Assembly: GCA_026545765.1 (NCBI GenBank)
Contig: CM048840.1
Coordinates: 30,942,765 to 31,006,764, forward strand
Direction: 5' to 3'
Source of the DNA: Plantago major
Taxonomy: Eukaryota > Streptophyta > Magnoliopsida > Lamiales > Plantaginaceae
Length of the DNA: 64,000 nt
Shown: positions 34,485-46,695 of the stretch, piece by piece
How positions within the stretch are numbered: position 1 is the first letter of the stretch
Layout: each line of letters begins with the position of its first letter
Made by a program: the position numbers and the translations under genes
Notes under the pieces: model-generated
Seen by the model: only the letters and a program-made list of their open reading frames with translations
Told to the model about the DNA's origin: nothing
Database searches by the model: none

Positions 34485-37160
34485 CATGTCCGTAGAAGAC
34501 TATCTCGTGGATGTCTTATCTTCGGAGATTCCGACGCTAACGCGGAACCCATGAAACGATCAATCCTCAAGCGGACGGGCCAGTGGTCGAAGAAGGTGTT
34601 AATGAGGCGAGAACGTTGGTCCAATCTCGGACTATAGGCGGTGTGGGAGAGCCTATAGATCCGAATGAGCTTCAACTTGAATGGGCAGGCGACAGCGGGC
34701 ATGAGACTGATGACGTGGAGATGTTCAAGGCCGGAGTGGAGGACCGTGTTGTGGTAGAGACAGGTCCGTCCAATCCTGGTACATCTGGGAGACCTGATGG
34801 TGGTCAGGGGGAAGAAGGCGGAGAGGAAGAAGGTGAAGACGGGGAGGAAGAAGAGGAAGGTTCTCCCGATGTTCGTCCTCAGAGAGGTGCTAGTCGTCGG
34901 GTTGTATTGCACTCCGTAGCTGCCGCTCAACCCAGCCTTTCGTTGGTTGAAGGCCGTGGTGCCAAGGCGAGGATCAAATTTCCTCGTCCCGCATCCGCAG
35001 TAGTGATAGCAGACGAGTTCGGAGAGCTAAACGCGGACGGGCTTCTTCCTACCTGTCCATCGAGGGTCCGGCCCGAGGAGATTAGGAAATGGCGAAGATG
35101 GGAGATCCACGAGTGCAGAGAAATAATGATCCCTGATCCCGGGCATGCATTCTATAACCCACCTGCTGGGTAAATGTGCGTGCACGAGGTTGCCTTCTCC
35201 TGCGGATGGAAGATCCCCATTGCCACGGAACTGAAGAACATCCTCAACCATATTGGCATACGTCCGAGTCAGGTTATCCCCAAGTCCCTGGGTAACCTTA
35301 TTTGTTTTGTAATCTTTTGTAAGAAGAAGTGGCAAACAGTGAATTTTGAAAACTTCAGGTAGCTTTTCCATGTCTCTTTCAGTCCGGGGAATCCCCTTTT
35401 TTACACTTTTATGAATAGGAAACCCTATAACTTCATCTCGGACTCCATCTCGTCGTTGGGGTCGAAATGGTGGGATAGGTACATTTTTGTACGGATGGCT
35501 TTGAAGCCAGGGATGTCCGAGAGACAGAGGGAACAATGGGGGCTGCCCACAAAATTCCTTAGAGAGAGTATCCCTGATTGGCGTCCGCTTCCGAAGAACG
35601 TTGCTCCCTGGGTGGCGGAGATCCACAAGAAGAATGATCCGCCTACCTAGCCATTCCACGGACTAATTTGTCAGCCGCTGCCATATCTATGCGGACTGAC
35701 CGATGTCGTGGAAGTCGGAGGAAAGACAGATTTCAGTAAGGAGTCTAACTTATGATTTGTGCGACTCCGTGTTTTGAATGTCTCGTTATGAATTTTCTCA
35801 TCTCCGATATTCCTGTTGTTTTTCTGTTATTCGTCCGCGTTCTGAAATGTTTACATTTCTATGTAGCTCACTGGTTCGACTATATCATGTCGACACTCAT
35901 TTGAAAAGAAGAAGCGTGAGAGCAACAATCTCGGAGGTCGCCCGTGGTCGAGGGCCAAGATCATCAACACGTCCGGGTCTTCCTATGGAGATCCCAAGAA
36001 TGCGGCGGTGTTACGCCCAGAAGGAGGAGAGGCGGAACAAAGGCGGAGAAGATCCGCAGCCCTCGGCGTGCTGACAAGGCAAAGCCCTGTTACTCGGGCG
36101 TTCGCCTCCGCACCACCATCCGCTGGATCCGGGCCTCAACAAGAAGTGTTCATGCGGGATGCCATAACGTCTGGGCGGAAGATAAGAGCTCCCGCGGAGG
36201 CCTCCCAATCAAGCAAGAGGCAGCAGCTGGCCGCCGTTTTACCGTCTGACCAGGCCGCTCTCGATAAGGAGTATGAGCGTGCCTGCGGACTTCCCGAAGT
36301 TGAATTCGGTGGCCTCAATGTGCTATATCGCAAGTTCGTGATCTTCTAATGGTTTTTCATTATGTCCTTATGACAAGTCGACTTATGTCTATCTGGATTC
36401 TTTGCGACTTGGTGCTTCATCAGCTATCTGATGGAAGGCAGTGAGCGGGCTACCATTGAGCACGAGTTGTTCAAGGCCATGGCCAGTCCATGGATGAGGC
36501 CGAAAAAGTGAAGCGATTGGAGATGCGGTGAAGGAGCACGAGGTGAAGTTCCATAAGTCAAGACCGGTGGGAGGCAATCAAGCGGACTTGGATTGGCGGA
36601 GGGTTTCACCCAGAAATCAATGAGAGCCTTCCGAGACATGAAGGATTTCTTGCTTGAAGACCTCCAATACTCTCGTCTTGAGGCGGGCCGGGATTTCATG
36701 AGGTCGGATTCTTTCAAGTTCTTCATGGCGAATAAGTCCGAGCGAATCTCGGTGAATGAGTTCTCCGCTGATCGGTCGACTACTGATCAAGGCTACTTCC
36801 TCAAGATTTCAATTGGAAGGCGGAAGGTTAAACCGCCTGCAGATGCTAACGGCGTGGAAGTTCCGTGGATGTTGTCTCGTCTGATCGGTTGGCGCTTGTG
36901 AGTTTGAAACTCGTCGAGGAAGGAGAATTGGAGATCAAGAACGGTGGACCTTCCTTCCGGCGCGTCTTGGATGCCTTCTGAAGGTGTGCTTCGTCCGTTC
37001 GAGAATTACCGGCCTTCCTCAAGGTGGTATTACATGCCTTCCGGGTAGTTGGTCTTGAAGACTTCAACTTGTTCGAGCTCATGAGTCCCTTGTCATCAGC
37101 CGCCGACTCGTCTACACGATCCGCCGAATTGAAGAAAGTCCGAGCCAAACCTAATCCTCG
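34485..37160 (+). pseudogene. Antisense accessory ORF of the Tat element
   Basis: Opposite in sense to gag-pol, between integrase and 3' LTR. It starts near 34485 (MSVEDYLVDVLSSEIPTLTR) and soon meets a stop. The next frame has a strongly acidic Gly/Glu run (about 34800-34860). Then comes a segment with the pattern of the 'putative gypsy-type transposon' domain PF04195: AFSCGWKIPIATELKNILNH with GIRPSQVIPKSLGNL. Spliced continuation exons are likely at about 35410-35650, 35905-36350 (basic, Arg/Lys/Ser-rich) and 36440-36900 (helical). Antisense ORFs are known in Tat and Grande-like elements; their role is unknown. Stops and frameshifts show decay or sequence error. Confidence 0.65.
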
Positions 37161-39272
37161 ATGAAGAATCCGGTATGCCCGTGAAACTTATGTAATGTCG
37201 GAATCGCATCTCTTTGTGGCACGGAACAATGCCTTGAACAATGCTGCTTTATTTTTTATCCGTACTAACTGTCTGTAAAATAATATTTCTCGTAAGTCCG
37301 AGTCATTGCCTGTTTTCCGCTTTGTTTGCTTCCGTTCATCGTTCGTATGTTTTACTATCATAAAACACATCTTTAAAGAACACGGATCGCAGTAGATGGC
37401 GTCCGCCGTAGAAGTCAAAACCATCGTTTCACGAATTTCGTACCGTCCGTGATTGCTAAATTGATCGACCTTTGGGATGCGTGATTCTTCTAGAAGGGAG
37501 GAAGGTGAAATGTTGAATTTGTCATTATTCTGCGTCCATCAACTTCAAGCCGTCGGATGAGTGACATGTGTTGAGATAAATGCGGGTTTGTCACTACTAT
37601 AAATAAGAAAGGGGTAAGTGCCCTTTTCTTACTGTTGCACTTTTTAACCCTTTCTCCTGATCAGATTTCCCTATCCTTCCAGAGAGTCCGTCCAAATGTC
37701 CGCTGCAGCCAGAGAACTAAACCATTCCAGGTTTGATCGCTTCCATCATCTTTGGGTGGATCGTGCTCATGGGTCAAGCATCCCCATATTATCCGGAAGG
37801 GGATCACGGATGACCCAATCATCCTCGACTTGAAGGGACCCTCCTCGTGTCCGGGATAATTAGTGGGCTAGCCGCGAAGGAGCGGATTGTGAGGATGATC
37901 GCGGGAGGATCCGAATGCAGTGACAAGCTCGAAGCTCGCGGTGGTGGCTCGGAATCTCGTGGCTCCACTTACGGATCCGGTAAAGGAACAAGGCGGGTAT
38001 GCCTGTGGAAGCATGTCGATCCTTGGATCTTTCCAGATTGTACATTATGTAAATGTTGGATAATTTTGTTTATAAAATTGAACTATTTTTCCTCGGATGA
38101 GATCGCCATCTTTTTCTTGTCAAGCTTCATCGGATTATATTGGCCTTTATATTTTTGTAAAATGACTAAGAAACTGGGGCGTGGTTGATGGGCTTGTTTA
38201 AGCTTGATTGGATAAACTCGCGTGCCCAACAATCGCTCAACCCAAATGAATAGTTTAAGCCCATTGTCAACGCGTTGAAGTTACGGCGTGTCGGACGCCT
38301 TTATTGTTCGTTACTTCTATAAATACTCCGGATCCCTCTTAGCCTTGGTCGTGCAAATCCAACTTCCAATTTCCATATCTATTCAATTAGCAAGAAGATG
38401 ATTTCTTGAATAGTTTCCCCCTCGAGACTCCCGTCCACTCTCAAGTCGGCGTTCATCCTGAGCTTGAGAGTGGCGTGGGTCTAGAGGGGAAAATTGTTGA
38501 AGATCAGTCATAGAAAAGCATAGATCTCGGTTTGAATGTATATCCGTCCGTCTCCTCTGCTTTCTTCCAACCCCACTTTAGTGGTTCAAATCTCTCTTAT
38601 ATTGGAAATGGTTTCCGAAATTTCAAGAGTTTGAGTCTCTAAAGCCGGTGAGGCGGAAATCCCTTCCTGTCCGTACTTTGTTTTCCCTGGGCACAGGATT
38701 TGCAATGCCACATTTTGGTGGTATCATGAGGGATTCCACCACGTTTAACCATTTTCCTATGTGCAGGTAGATCGAGTTCGGCCTCCATGAAACCAGTTCG
38801 CGCTCGACATGGAAGAAGCTTTTTCGACGGGAACGATCTTTCTTTGGGAGATGACGTATCTTCGTAGAGGCGTTTTACGCCTTTTCATATTACGTCCGTA
38901 AGTCCGGATATCGATCCGAGATTGTAAATTATCTGACAAGATTATGTATAATTCGTCTTTGCATGAATGAAATCTCTTGCTTTCCTTGTCATTAATCGAG
39001 CGTTAAATCATATATGCATGGATCGAAGATCACAAATCGAAAGATAGAGGTTGTATTGATTTGCGGAAATTCGATTTACAACTTGGGCTCTAAGGCCCAA
39101 TTACAAAAGGATCGAAAATGGCGGAGTTCCGTGTAGTAATTTGTTGAAACGAAATGACCAATCGATCTGAAGGAGATCCATACGATTATCTCTATGCATA
39201 GAACTTCAAGGTTCTAGCATTCCACGGACGCTTGAGGGATGTCGTTCTCATCTTCTAATTCATAACCGCCAT
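37161..39272. other. Tat element spacer with two further TATA-like boxes
   Basis: Noncoding in the main. TATAAATA occurs at 37598 and 38318, each followed by a CT-rich leader-like sequence. After the first is a short ATG ORF (about 37697, MSAAARELNHSRFDRFHHLW) with no known family. The part from about 38990 adjoins the pol 3' end. Confidence 0.4.
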
Positions 39273-42200
39273 TCACTCTCTTGCCGATAATCTTGTAGGT
39301 CCTTCCCACTTGGCTTGAAGTTTTCCAATATTGTTCAAAATGTCGTCGAAGCACCAGTCTCCGATTTGCAAGTTAGCCGCTCGAACATTCTGTTGTAGGT
39401 TCGGCGGCGTTGCGATACCTATGGATATTCCAGATGCCTCGGACCTTTTCTGCTCGAGCAAGTCTAGGTCGGATATCCGAGCTTCTCGGTTTACATTGCC
39501 TTGAACTCTTGGATCCTCAAAGTCTCAACGGCAATCTCGAGACGGTATGGCGCCTCCGAACCATATACCAAGGAGAATGGAGTTTCTTTGGTCGCGATCC
39601 GTGCGGTGGTGCGATGAGCCCATAGCACGCCTTCGTGTCGCCTTGACTTTCGGGAAGTTCTCAAACGCTTCTCCATTTTGACTATTGTCTTGTTTGTGGA
39701 TTCACGACCATTGGCTTGTGGGTATCAACGGATGTGAAACGTTGTTCGATTTTGAAGGAGGCAAGCCATTGAGCTTCTTGCACGAGAAGCGGCGCGTTAT
39801 CCGAGACTAGAACTCTTGGTAGTCAAGCGGCAAATGATGTTCTTCCAAATGAAGGTCCGCTTTTCGACTTTCCGTGATAGTCGCCATTGACCTCGCTTCT
39901 ACCCACTTGGTAAAATATTCTACCGCCACAATGAGAAATTTTTTACATTGGGTACCCTGAAATGGTCCGACAATATCGATACCGATCGAGCAGACGGGCT
40001 ATGATTGACGGAATCATAGGGTTTGTCGGACGATGTGGGATGTTTGCGTAATATTGGCAATCCTGACATCTTCGGGTGTGGTCGGCGGAATCTTTACCGA
40101 TGGTAGACCAATAGTAACCTGTCGTATGATTTTACGGGCGAGAGTCCTCCCGGAATGACTCCAGCTTAGTTGTGTATCTCTTCCGGACGGTTTGTGCTTC
40201 TTGTGGTTCAAACATCTCGGTGAGTCCGGAAAAAGATCTCTTACAAATCGTCACCCATTATAAAGTATCTATTTGCTCGCATTGCACACTCCTTGATTCT
40301 TTCGGATCGACTAGCAAAGATCCATCCTTGAGATAATTAAAATGTCGGTCATCCAGGTTTCTTCCGTGCAAGTATCATGATCATGGCCAGGGACTCATGA
40401 CGGATAGTCGAGAATGGTGAGTAGGATTACTCTCCTTGTGTCACCAGAGCAGATGCGTATTTTGCGAGGCATCGCTCTTTCGTTCAAGCTCTATCAAACT
40501 TTTCCAAGGTGAATTCCTCAAGTGGTCGGCCTCATTCTTGAGTAGCTCAAGATACTTGATCATCGAAGGACCTTTTGTAGCAAAAGTTCACGAAAATTGA
40601 GCCTCGACGAGTGTGAGTCTGTAAGCTTTGACCTTGGGCTTGGGTGACTTGGCTGACGCAGCCCACTAAAAGTGCCTCATACTCACCTCATTATTGGTAA
40701 CTTTGAACTCAAGGAAATCGCATAGTCGAGTTCTGCCATCCGGCTCTTAAGGTAGATTCAATTCCTCCCACTCTTCCGTGGAAGAACCATCCACTTCGAT
40801 GTCCGGATATCGGAAGGATGTTTTTGGGTTTGGAGATCTCTGCGATGCCGAGGTTCCGCTCTTGGTTCATCCTTCTTAGTGATTTCCGTTCGATGTTGTC
40901 GACCTTTGAGTTTCTGGGAACATCACCAAGTAGAAACATTTGGTTGACCCGAGTTTCCCCATCTAAGAAAGAAAAGGGCCGATTGATGAACTGGGCTTCC
41001 TCGAGGTTTTCCGGGTTGAACTTTGGCGGAAATGGCTTTCGGACAATATGCTTGGTGATTAAGCACTCGAGCATCTGCTTGTCAGGGACTTTCTCTGAAT
41101 CCTTCTCTGGATAATCCGCTAAGAAGTCGGCGAGGACTTGAGCCTTTTTGGCTGACGGAGCCTAGTAGCAAATGTCGTATTCGCTTAGCTCGATCGCCCA
41201 CTTAGAGAGTCGTCCTGATTGGTCGGGCTTTCCTAGGACCTGTTTCAAAGGTTCCGCAGTTAGTACCACTATTTTGTGAGACCTAAAATATGGTTTCAAC
41301 CGTCGGGCGGTGTAAACCAGAGTCTTCACATATCTTGTCTCCGCCCCGACAAGGGCTTTACTAAGATAGTAGATTGGTAAATGATCATTAGCTTGAATCC
41401 GCACTAGTACGGAACTCATTGCCTCTTCCGTGATTGCTAGGTAGAGGTAGAGTGGTTCTCCTTCCACGGGTTTGGAGAGCAGCGGAGGGGAATGGAGGTA
41501 CTTTTTCAAATTTTCAAAAGCCTCAGAACATTCCGCGGTCCACTCAAAGCTCTCTCCTTAGGAGGATTTTGAAGAAACGAAGGTTCTTTTCTGCATCGAG
41601 AAATGAAACGACTTAAGGACATTAGACGCCTGATAAGTGTCAGTACCTCATTGAGGTTCTTCGGATGGGGCAAATCTAGGATTGCCTTGATCTTCTCAGG
41701 GTTTGCACTTATCCCTCTTTCTGTGACCATGTATCCCAGAAACTTTCCTCCTTTCACCCCGAACATACACTTTTCGGGGTTCAACTTCATTCCATACTTC
41801 CGAAGAATGGAAAAGCAATTGTTGAGATGCTCAATATGCTCTTCTTCAGTCTTACTTTTAACAAGCATATCATCTACGTAGACTTCCATAGTCTTGCCCA
41901 ACTCCCCCTTGAACATTTTATTCACCAACCGCTGGTATGTAGCTCCCGCGTTTTTCAACCCGAATGGCATCACCTTGAAGCAAGATACTCCTCCGCGCGA
42001 AAATTTGTTTTCTTGATGTCGTCGCCATCCGGATTTGATAGAAGCCACGATATGCATCCATGAAGCTTAGGGCGCACATCCCATGATAGAATCTACCAAC
42101 CGGTCTATGCGAGGTGGGGATAAGGATCCTTTGGACAAAACTTGTTGAGCCTTGTGAAGTCATTGCACATCCTCCACTTTCTGGGCCTTCTCGGCAGTAC

Positions 42201-42900
42201 CACATTCTGAGACCCGGTCAGTATCTAACTTCTTCAATGTGCGGCTTTCAAGAGCCGGTCAACTTCCGTGAATATGATTGCGTCCTTGGTGGGCAAAGTC
42301 TTTCCTCTTCCGTCGGATATATTTGATCGAGGATCCATGTTCGACGGTGAATGTGATTCTCGGATCTATTCCCTTCAAATCATCAGTACTCCAAGCAAAT
42401 ACATCCCTGTTGTCTCGGAGACAAGCAATAAGTTTCATCTCCACTTCTGTGCTCATCTCTGTTCCGATTCTAGTCTTCTTATCCGGGCTTCCAACAACAA
42501 TCTCGATTTCCTTGAGAGTTTCGTGAGGCTCGATCCGTGCAGTTCTAGGGAACTTCTCCTTCTGGCTTCCTACCCCTATCTGCGGATTCTCCTGTTTGGG
42601 CGGGAGAACAACTCTCGGATCGGAGGTCACCGTGACTGCCAAAACGGGGGCAGATGCCCTTCTCGTGGACATAATGTAACACTCCCAAGCTTCTCGGATG
42701 TTTCCTACCTCTTCTCCTACTCTGAAGGGAGTTGGAAATTTCATTCATTGTGTAAAGTGGATGAAATAGCCGAATTGGTTGAGTCTGGCGCCAAAGATGG
42801 CGTTATAGTCGAAGGTCCGATCAACCACGACAAATCGGACCGATCAGTTACCTGGCGGGAAGGTTCCGAGTGAAGCGTGTAACGTAACACTTCCTAGTGG
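39273..42900 (-). pseudogene. Tat element pol: RT, RNase H, second RNase H, integrase
   Basis: In transcript order: the pre-RT region (42744-42259) with AWECYIMSTRRASAP and DNRDVFAWSTDDLKGIDP; RT (about 42200-41510) with FKVMPFGLKNAGATYQRLVN and the active site VYVDDMLVKS near 41875; the Ty3-type RNase H (41509-41162) with LSKALVGAETRY and LSKWAIELSEYDI; a second RNase H near 40830-40600 with an FKVTNNE remnant; and the integrase C-terminal part (39676-39273) with HRTTARIATKETPFSLVYGS. Stops and frameshifts separate nearly all domains. The protease was not identified with confidence. Confidence 0.88.
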
Positions 42901-42941
42901 TCGAGCAGTTCCTCCTCCAAACCCTAGTATAGAGGTGTGAA

Positions 42942-45145
42942 CTACGTCAGCGGATTCTTCCAACTCCATCGATCTAGTGTCCTCTTAGAGATGATATTCA
43001 AGAACTCCGGTATCCACGAATTTTGTTCACTCGATAAGTCGCGATGGTCAATGAAACTACAAGAGGAACGCGTGGTCGTCGATCTCGCCTCTGCCCAGAT
43101 GAGGGGGATTTCGCTATCGTCGAAAGATATTGCATTTGTTCCTCGAATCGCGGGGGCACCGTATGCCCTATCATTGTTCCGAAGGTTTTGGGCGGTCCGC
43201 TCTCTTGCATTCCTGCTATCACCTCCAGAGGGTCCGCCTGCGATAGTGTTGATCACTCCGCTGTACGGAGGGTTCTCCATTTCCGTCTCATCGCCAGTGT
43301 CATGCGGATGTCCTTCCATGCGTGGCGGATAGCCTACTGGCGGAGGTGGCAAAGATAGTGGGCGAGGTGGTGGGTCAGCAGCGTTATCCTCCCTCCTCCG
43401 CTCCGTTCTATCGTGCCTGGAGGGCTCGTCCGCATATATGTGCTCCTTCAACTTGCCTTCTCTCACCAGGTGTTCGACCTCAGTTTTTAACTGGATACAG
43501 TCGTCAGTCTCATAGCCTCTGCTCTTGTGAAATTTGCAGTATTCCTTCGCATTTATGTTTCTCCGATTATGGGATGGCTTTGGCCATTGGATGTCCAACT
43601 TTTTCTCAACAATAGTGGCCAAGATGTCGGATCTCGACTTATTGAGGCGCGTGTAGTCTGCGAATCTCCTGGGCGGACTCCTCTCCCTGTAAATGCCTTT
43701 GTCTCTGTGATCTTTCTTCGGGTCAAACTTCCCCTGGCGTTGCTCTTGTCTTTGCGGTTCCTTTCCCTTCTTCGATCCTGCTCGGACTGCTACGTTCCTT
43801 CGGTATTCTTCTCCGTACATCACCTCCTCACAGATGTCATCCAAGTGCTTTTCGCTCCTCACTTCTTGACTAGAGAGCTTCCTCCGCAGCTCGGAGTTGT
43901 AAGTATTAGCATACAGGTGACGGACCCGTTCTTTAATACTATGGGGCTCAACTCGGAGTACTTCCGTATTGAAGCGATCTAGGAAAGTTCGAAGATCTTC
44001 CTGTTCCCTTTGGATGACTTGACAGTGCTCTACAAGACGTTTTCTTCTTTTTGATTTTCCGAACCGTGCTAAGAACTTAGAAGATAGATCTGCATACGAC
44101 CTTATTGACTTGTTTGGCAAAGCGGTGTACCAATCCATAGCCGTGCCGAAGAGGGTGGATGAGAACGTAAGGGCTTTAGTATTGTCACTCAGCCCCTTGG
44201 AATCCATCTTGCTATTGTACCTTGTCAGGTGACCCATGGGACAAGTATCCCCGTAGTAGTATTCCAAGTTCGGGATCACTTGGTCCGAGTTCCTATTTCT
44301 TTCCTTTTCCCTCATGATATCATCACACAGAGGATTTGGTGCACTTGTAGTGATCTGCTCATGGTCTTTTACCAGGCGTCCGAGGTTCAGGATTTGGGTT
44401 TCTAAAGATTTTTGTTGGGCGTAGATTTCGTCCGCTGTCATGACCTCTCCTGTCCGTGGATGGACTGCGACATCCGCGGGGAGTTCGTCTAGCCGGAAAA
44501 CTGGAATGGTCTCTGCTACATGATCTCTGTCCCTCATGGGAGCTTGTCGCGGACCTCCTCGCTGCCTGTTACCTCCTTCTTGGTACTCTCTCCTCCCATT
44601 CGGGCTTCCCTCACCCCGAACTTGCGAAGCAGAGGCCCGTCGGTCTAGAAGGTTTCGCAAATCCTCATGGGGCAGCTGATCTCCCAACCTCTGTTGGATC
44701 GGACGCTGTCTGTTTCTTGACAATGAGCTCATTGACAAGAGTAACCATCGCGGAGTGGCTTCGAGGGTGGGCATTGTTGAACCTGCATCCTTGGATAATC
44801 GTGAGCAACCTATCAAACGAAGTTTCGCTTAGTCGAGGTCGCCAGGCGACAACGCGACCATCGGGCATCGTAAATCTGTTGACTGTGGTAGGGCCTTCAC
44901 GAGAAGCTCGTGCTACCCTTCTCCATGGTCCGTAGGCACGATATTCACAGGGACGCTTTGGCCTCCTCTAAGCGGGGCGTCTCTTCCCTCATCCGAGGAT
45001 GGGCTGGCGGTCCGCCCGTCGCTTGGATATCTCCTTCCAACGTTCCTTCCATTCTGACCGCCGTCCCGGGTGGGGGCGTCCTCGTGGGCGTGGTGGTGGT
45101 GTTCCCACTGCAGACTAGTTCGATTTGTTGTCTCGTTCTAGCCAT
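42942..45145 (-). pseudogene. Tat element gag
   Basis: The real start is probably at 45145 (MARTRQQIELVCSGN), close to the primer-binding site. Frame changes between about 44950 and 44650 lead into a 624-codon open frame ending at 42942. Its core is the retrotransposon gag domain: MGHLTRYNSKMDSKGLSDN, FSSTLFGTAMDWYTALPNKS and RFGKSKRRKRLVEHCQVIQR. A basic stretch and the Cys/His segment EYCKFHKSRGYETDDCIQLK follow, then a Pro-rich tail. The gag core itself is uninterrupted. Confidence 0.88.
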
Positions 45146-45178
45146 CGACAACACAAACAGATCTTTTGTAAAGATTTC

Positions 45179-45197
45179 CCAGACGACGGCGCCAAAA
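45179..45197 (-). other. Primer-binding site of the Tat element
   Basis: On the minus strand, directly inside the 5' LTR (after four bases at most): TGGCGCCGTCGTCTGGGAA. This closely resembles the TGGCGCCGTTGCCGGGGA site complementary to the 3' end of plant tRNA-Asp, used by many Tat and Athila relatives. Two or three mismatches are present. Confidence 0.8.
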
Positions 45198-46071
45198 TGT
45201 TGAGGGATAAAACCTCAAACACCAACACTACTACAAGTAACTAATCTAAGATCCACCTCAACTTGAAGTCCGAGAGAAGGCTTGTCCAGCAAGAGTACTG
45301 AAAGGACTAAGTGGGGGGTTAGAATCTTACCGGATTACTAAATCCGATCAGGAAGGCTTACTCAAAGGAGATGAAAGCTCTCAATGCAATAGTAATGGGA
45401 AAGGTAATGAAATCGAGGATGTTTAGGACTTAGGACAACACAATTTCTAGGGATTTCACTTCCTCAAGGTATTGGACCTTGTGTTATATTTATAGTTATC
45501 ATATACTTATGAAGTAGCTCATAAGATGATGTCAGTGTATCGCCGATTTGGACACCAATGCTACCTTTAGCCTGGCCCATTAGTGAATAGTAATCCAATA
45601 CTAATTAATGAAATTTGGGAGGGTAGTTGGTCCTTTCCCTCTGAGAGTCTTGTTCCATACGTTGGGTCCGTAAGTCCCTGACGGATCCGCATGATTGGAT
45701 GACTACGCCTTGGTAACTCTGGGTGTCCGACCTTAGAGTTCCACGGAAGCATCTCGATGGTTACGAATACGTTTGGTCTTCTTGACTTGTGGCGTCAAGA
45801 TTCTCTCATCCGGTCCGTTTAGCATGTTAGATCGTATTTGCGGTACTTGGGAGGACCAGTAACCTTTGCGGCTCGGAAGTCATCCATCTAGCTTGGTGGG
45901 ACTAGCTAAAATGGCGTGCTGACTTGTGAGTACTAGTTGACCTGAGATGGTTTCCTTTAGGACGGACCACTCGAAGGTCGGACTAGCTTTGGATGGCTAT
46001 CTTAGCCTTGATGCGCTCTAGTACACGCTCTATGGCGCCCTTAACGGATTGGACACATTTCCGTATCAACA
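45198..46071 (-). repeat. 5' LTR of the Tat element
   Basis: 874 bp, TGTTGA...TCAACA, flanked outside by CTATT (46072-46076). Confidence 0.93.
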
Positions 46072-46600
46072 CTATTCTCATCCACTGAACGAGAAACACC
46101 ACTGTATCTCCCTTGATTTGCAGACGCAACCTCATTTGATGAATTCTGATGCTGATTTTGTCCAATAGAACCTCCTGTGGGTGGAAATTGAGTCATTTGT
46201 GTAGTAGTGTCAAACCCAAATACCTCTCCAGCATAGTCATGTTGAATATTAACATGTTGAGGTCTTACATTTTGTCCAACATCATTCAATATCTGCATGA
46301 ACCCCCCTGCAAATGACGCCCTTGCATATAACTCCCAGGCATATGTTGTGTTTGCGGATTACAACCAAACTGGCTCAGATGGTCGGGCCGAAAAAGAAGG
46401 ACCAGTCATCATCGGAGGCATCGAAGGACGAGGATACTGCGTTGTACTCTGTCCTGACCCAAGTTGTGAACTCGACCCGTGTTGATCTTGGGATGAAGAC
46501 GTCTCCCAGGATGAAGAGTTCGACATCCTTCGAGGATGACTAGAAGGTGACCCTGCACTCGGACGAACGTTTGAATTGCCACCACGACCTCTAAACATCT
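46072..46600 (-). pseudogene. CACTA second transposase gene, 5' part
   Basis: Starts MFRGRGGNSNVRPSAGSPSS at about 46598 and runs to the Tat insertion, with a Ser/Gln/Pro-rich low-complexity N-terminus (including SVDEN beside the insertion point). The continuation is at 32241 and below. An in-frame stop at about 46360 may mark an intron or decay. Confidence 0.7.
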
Positions 46601-46695
46601 GAAAATTAGAGGAAAACTGGATAATCCACAATTCAACAATAGAGAAAATAAGCAAAGATTCAACAAAACAGAGAGAGAAGCATATGAAGTACTAT

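Larger units (their letters stand above)
32242..46071 (-). mobile_element. Ty3/gypsy LTR retrotransposon, Tat lineage (13.8 kb)
   Basis: Complete by structure: two LTRs with TGTTGA...TCAACA ends, a CTATT target duplication, a primer-binding site beside the right LTR and a purine tract beside the left LTR, so transcription is on the minus strand. Gag (42942-45145) and pol (39273-42900) lie in order: RT, RNase H, a second (archaeal-type) RNase H, integrase. The dual RNase H, the gag C-terminus YCKFHKSRGYETDDC and the large region between integrase and 3' LTR with an antisense ORF place it with Tat elements. Pol has many frameshifts and stops, so the copy is not functional as given. Confidence 0.93.
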
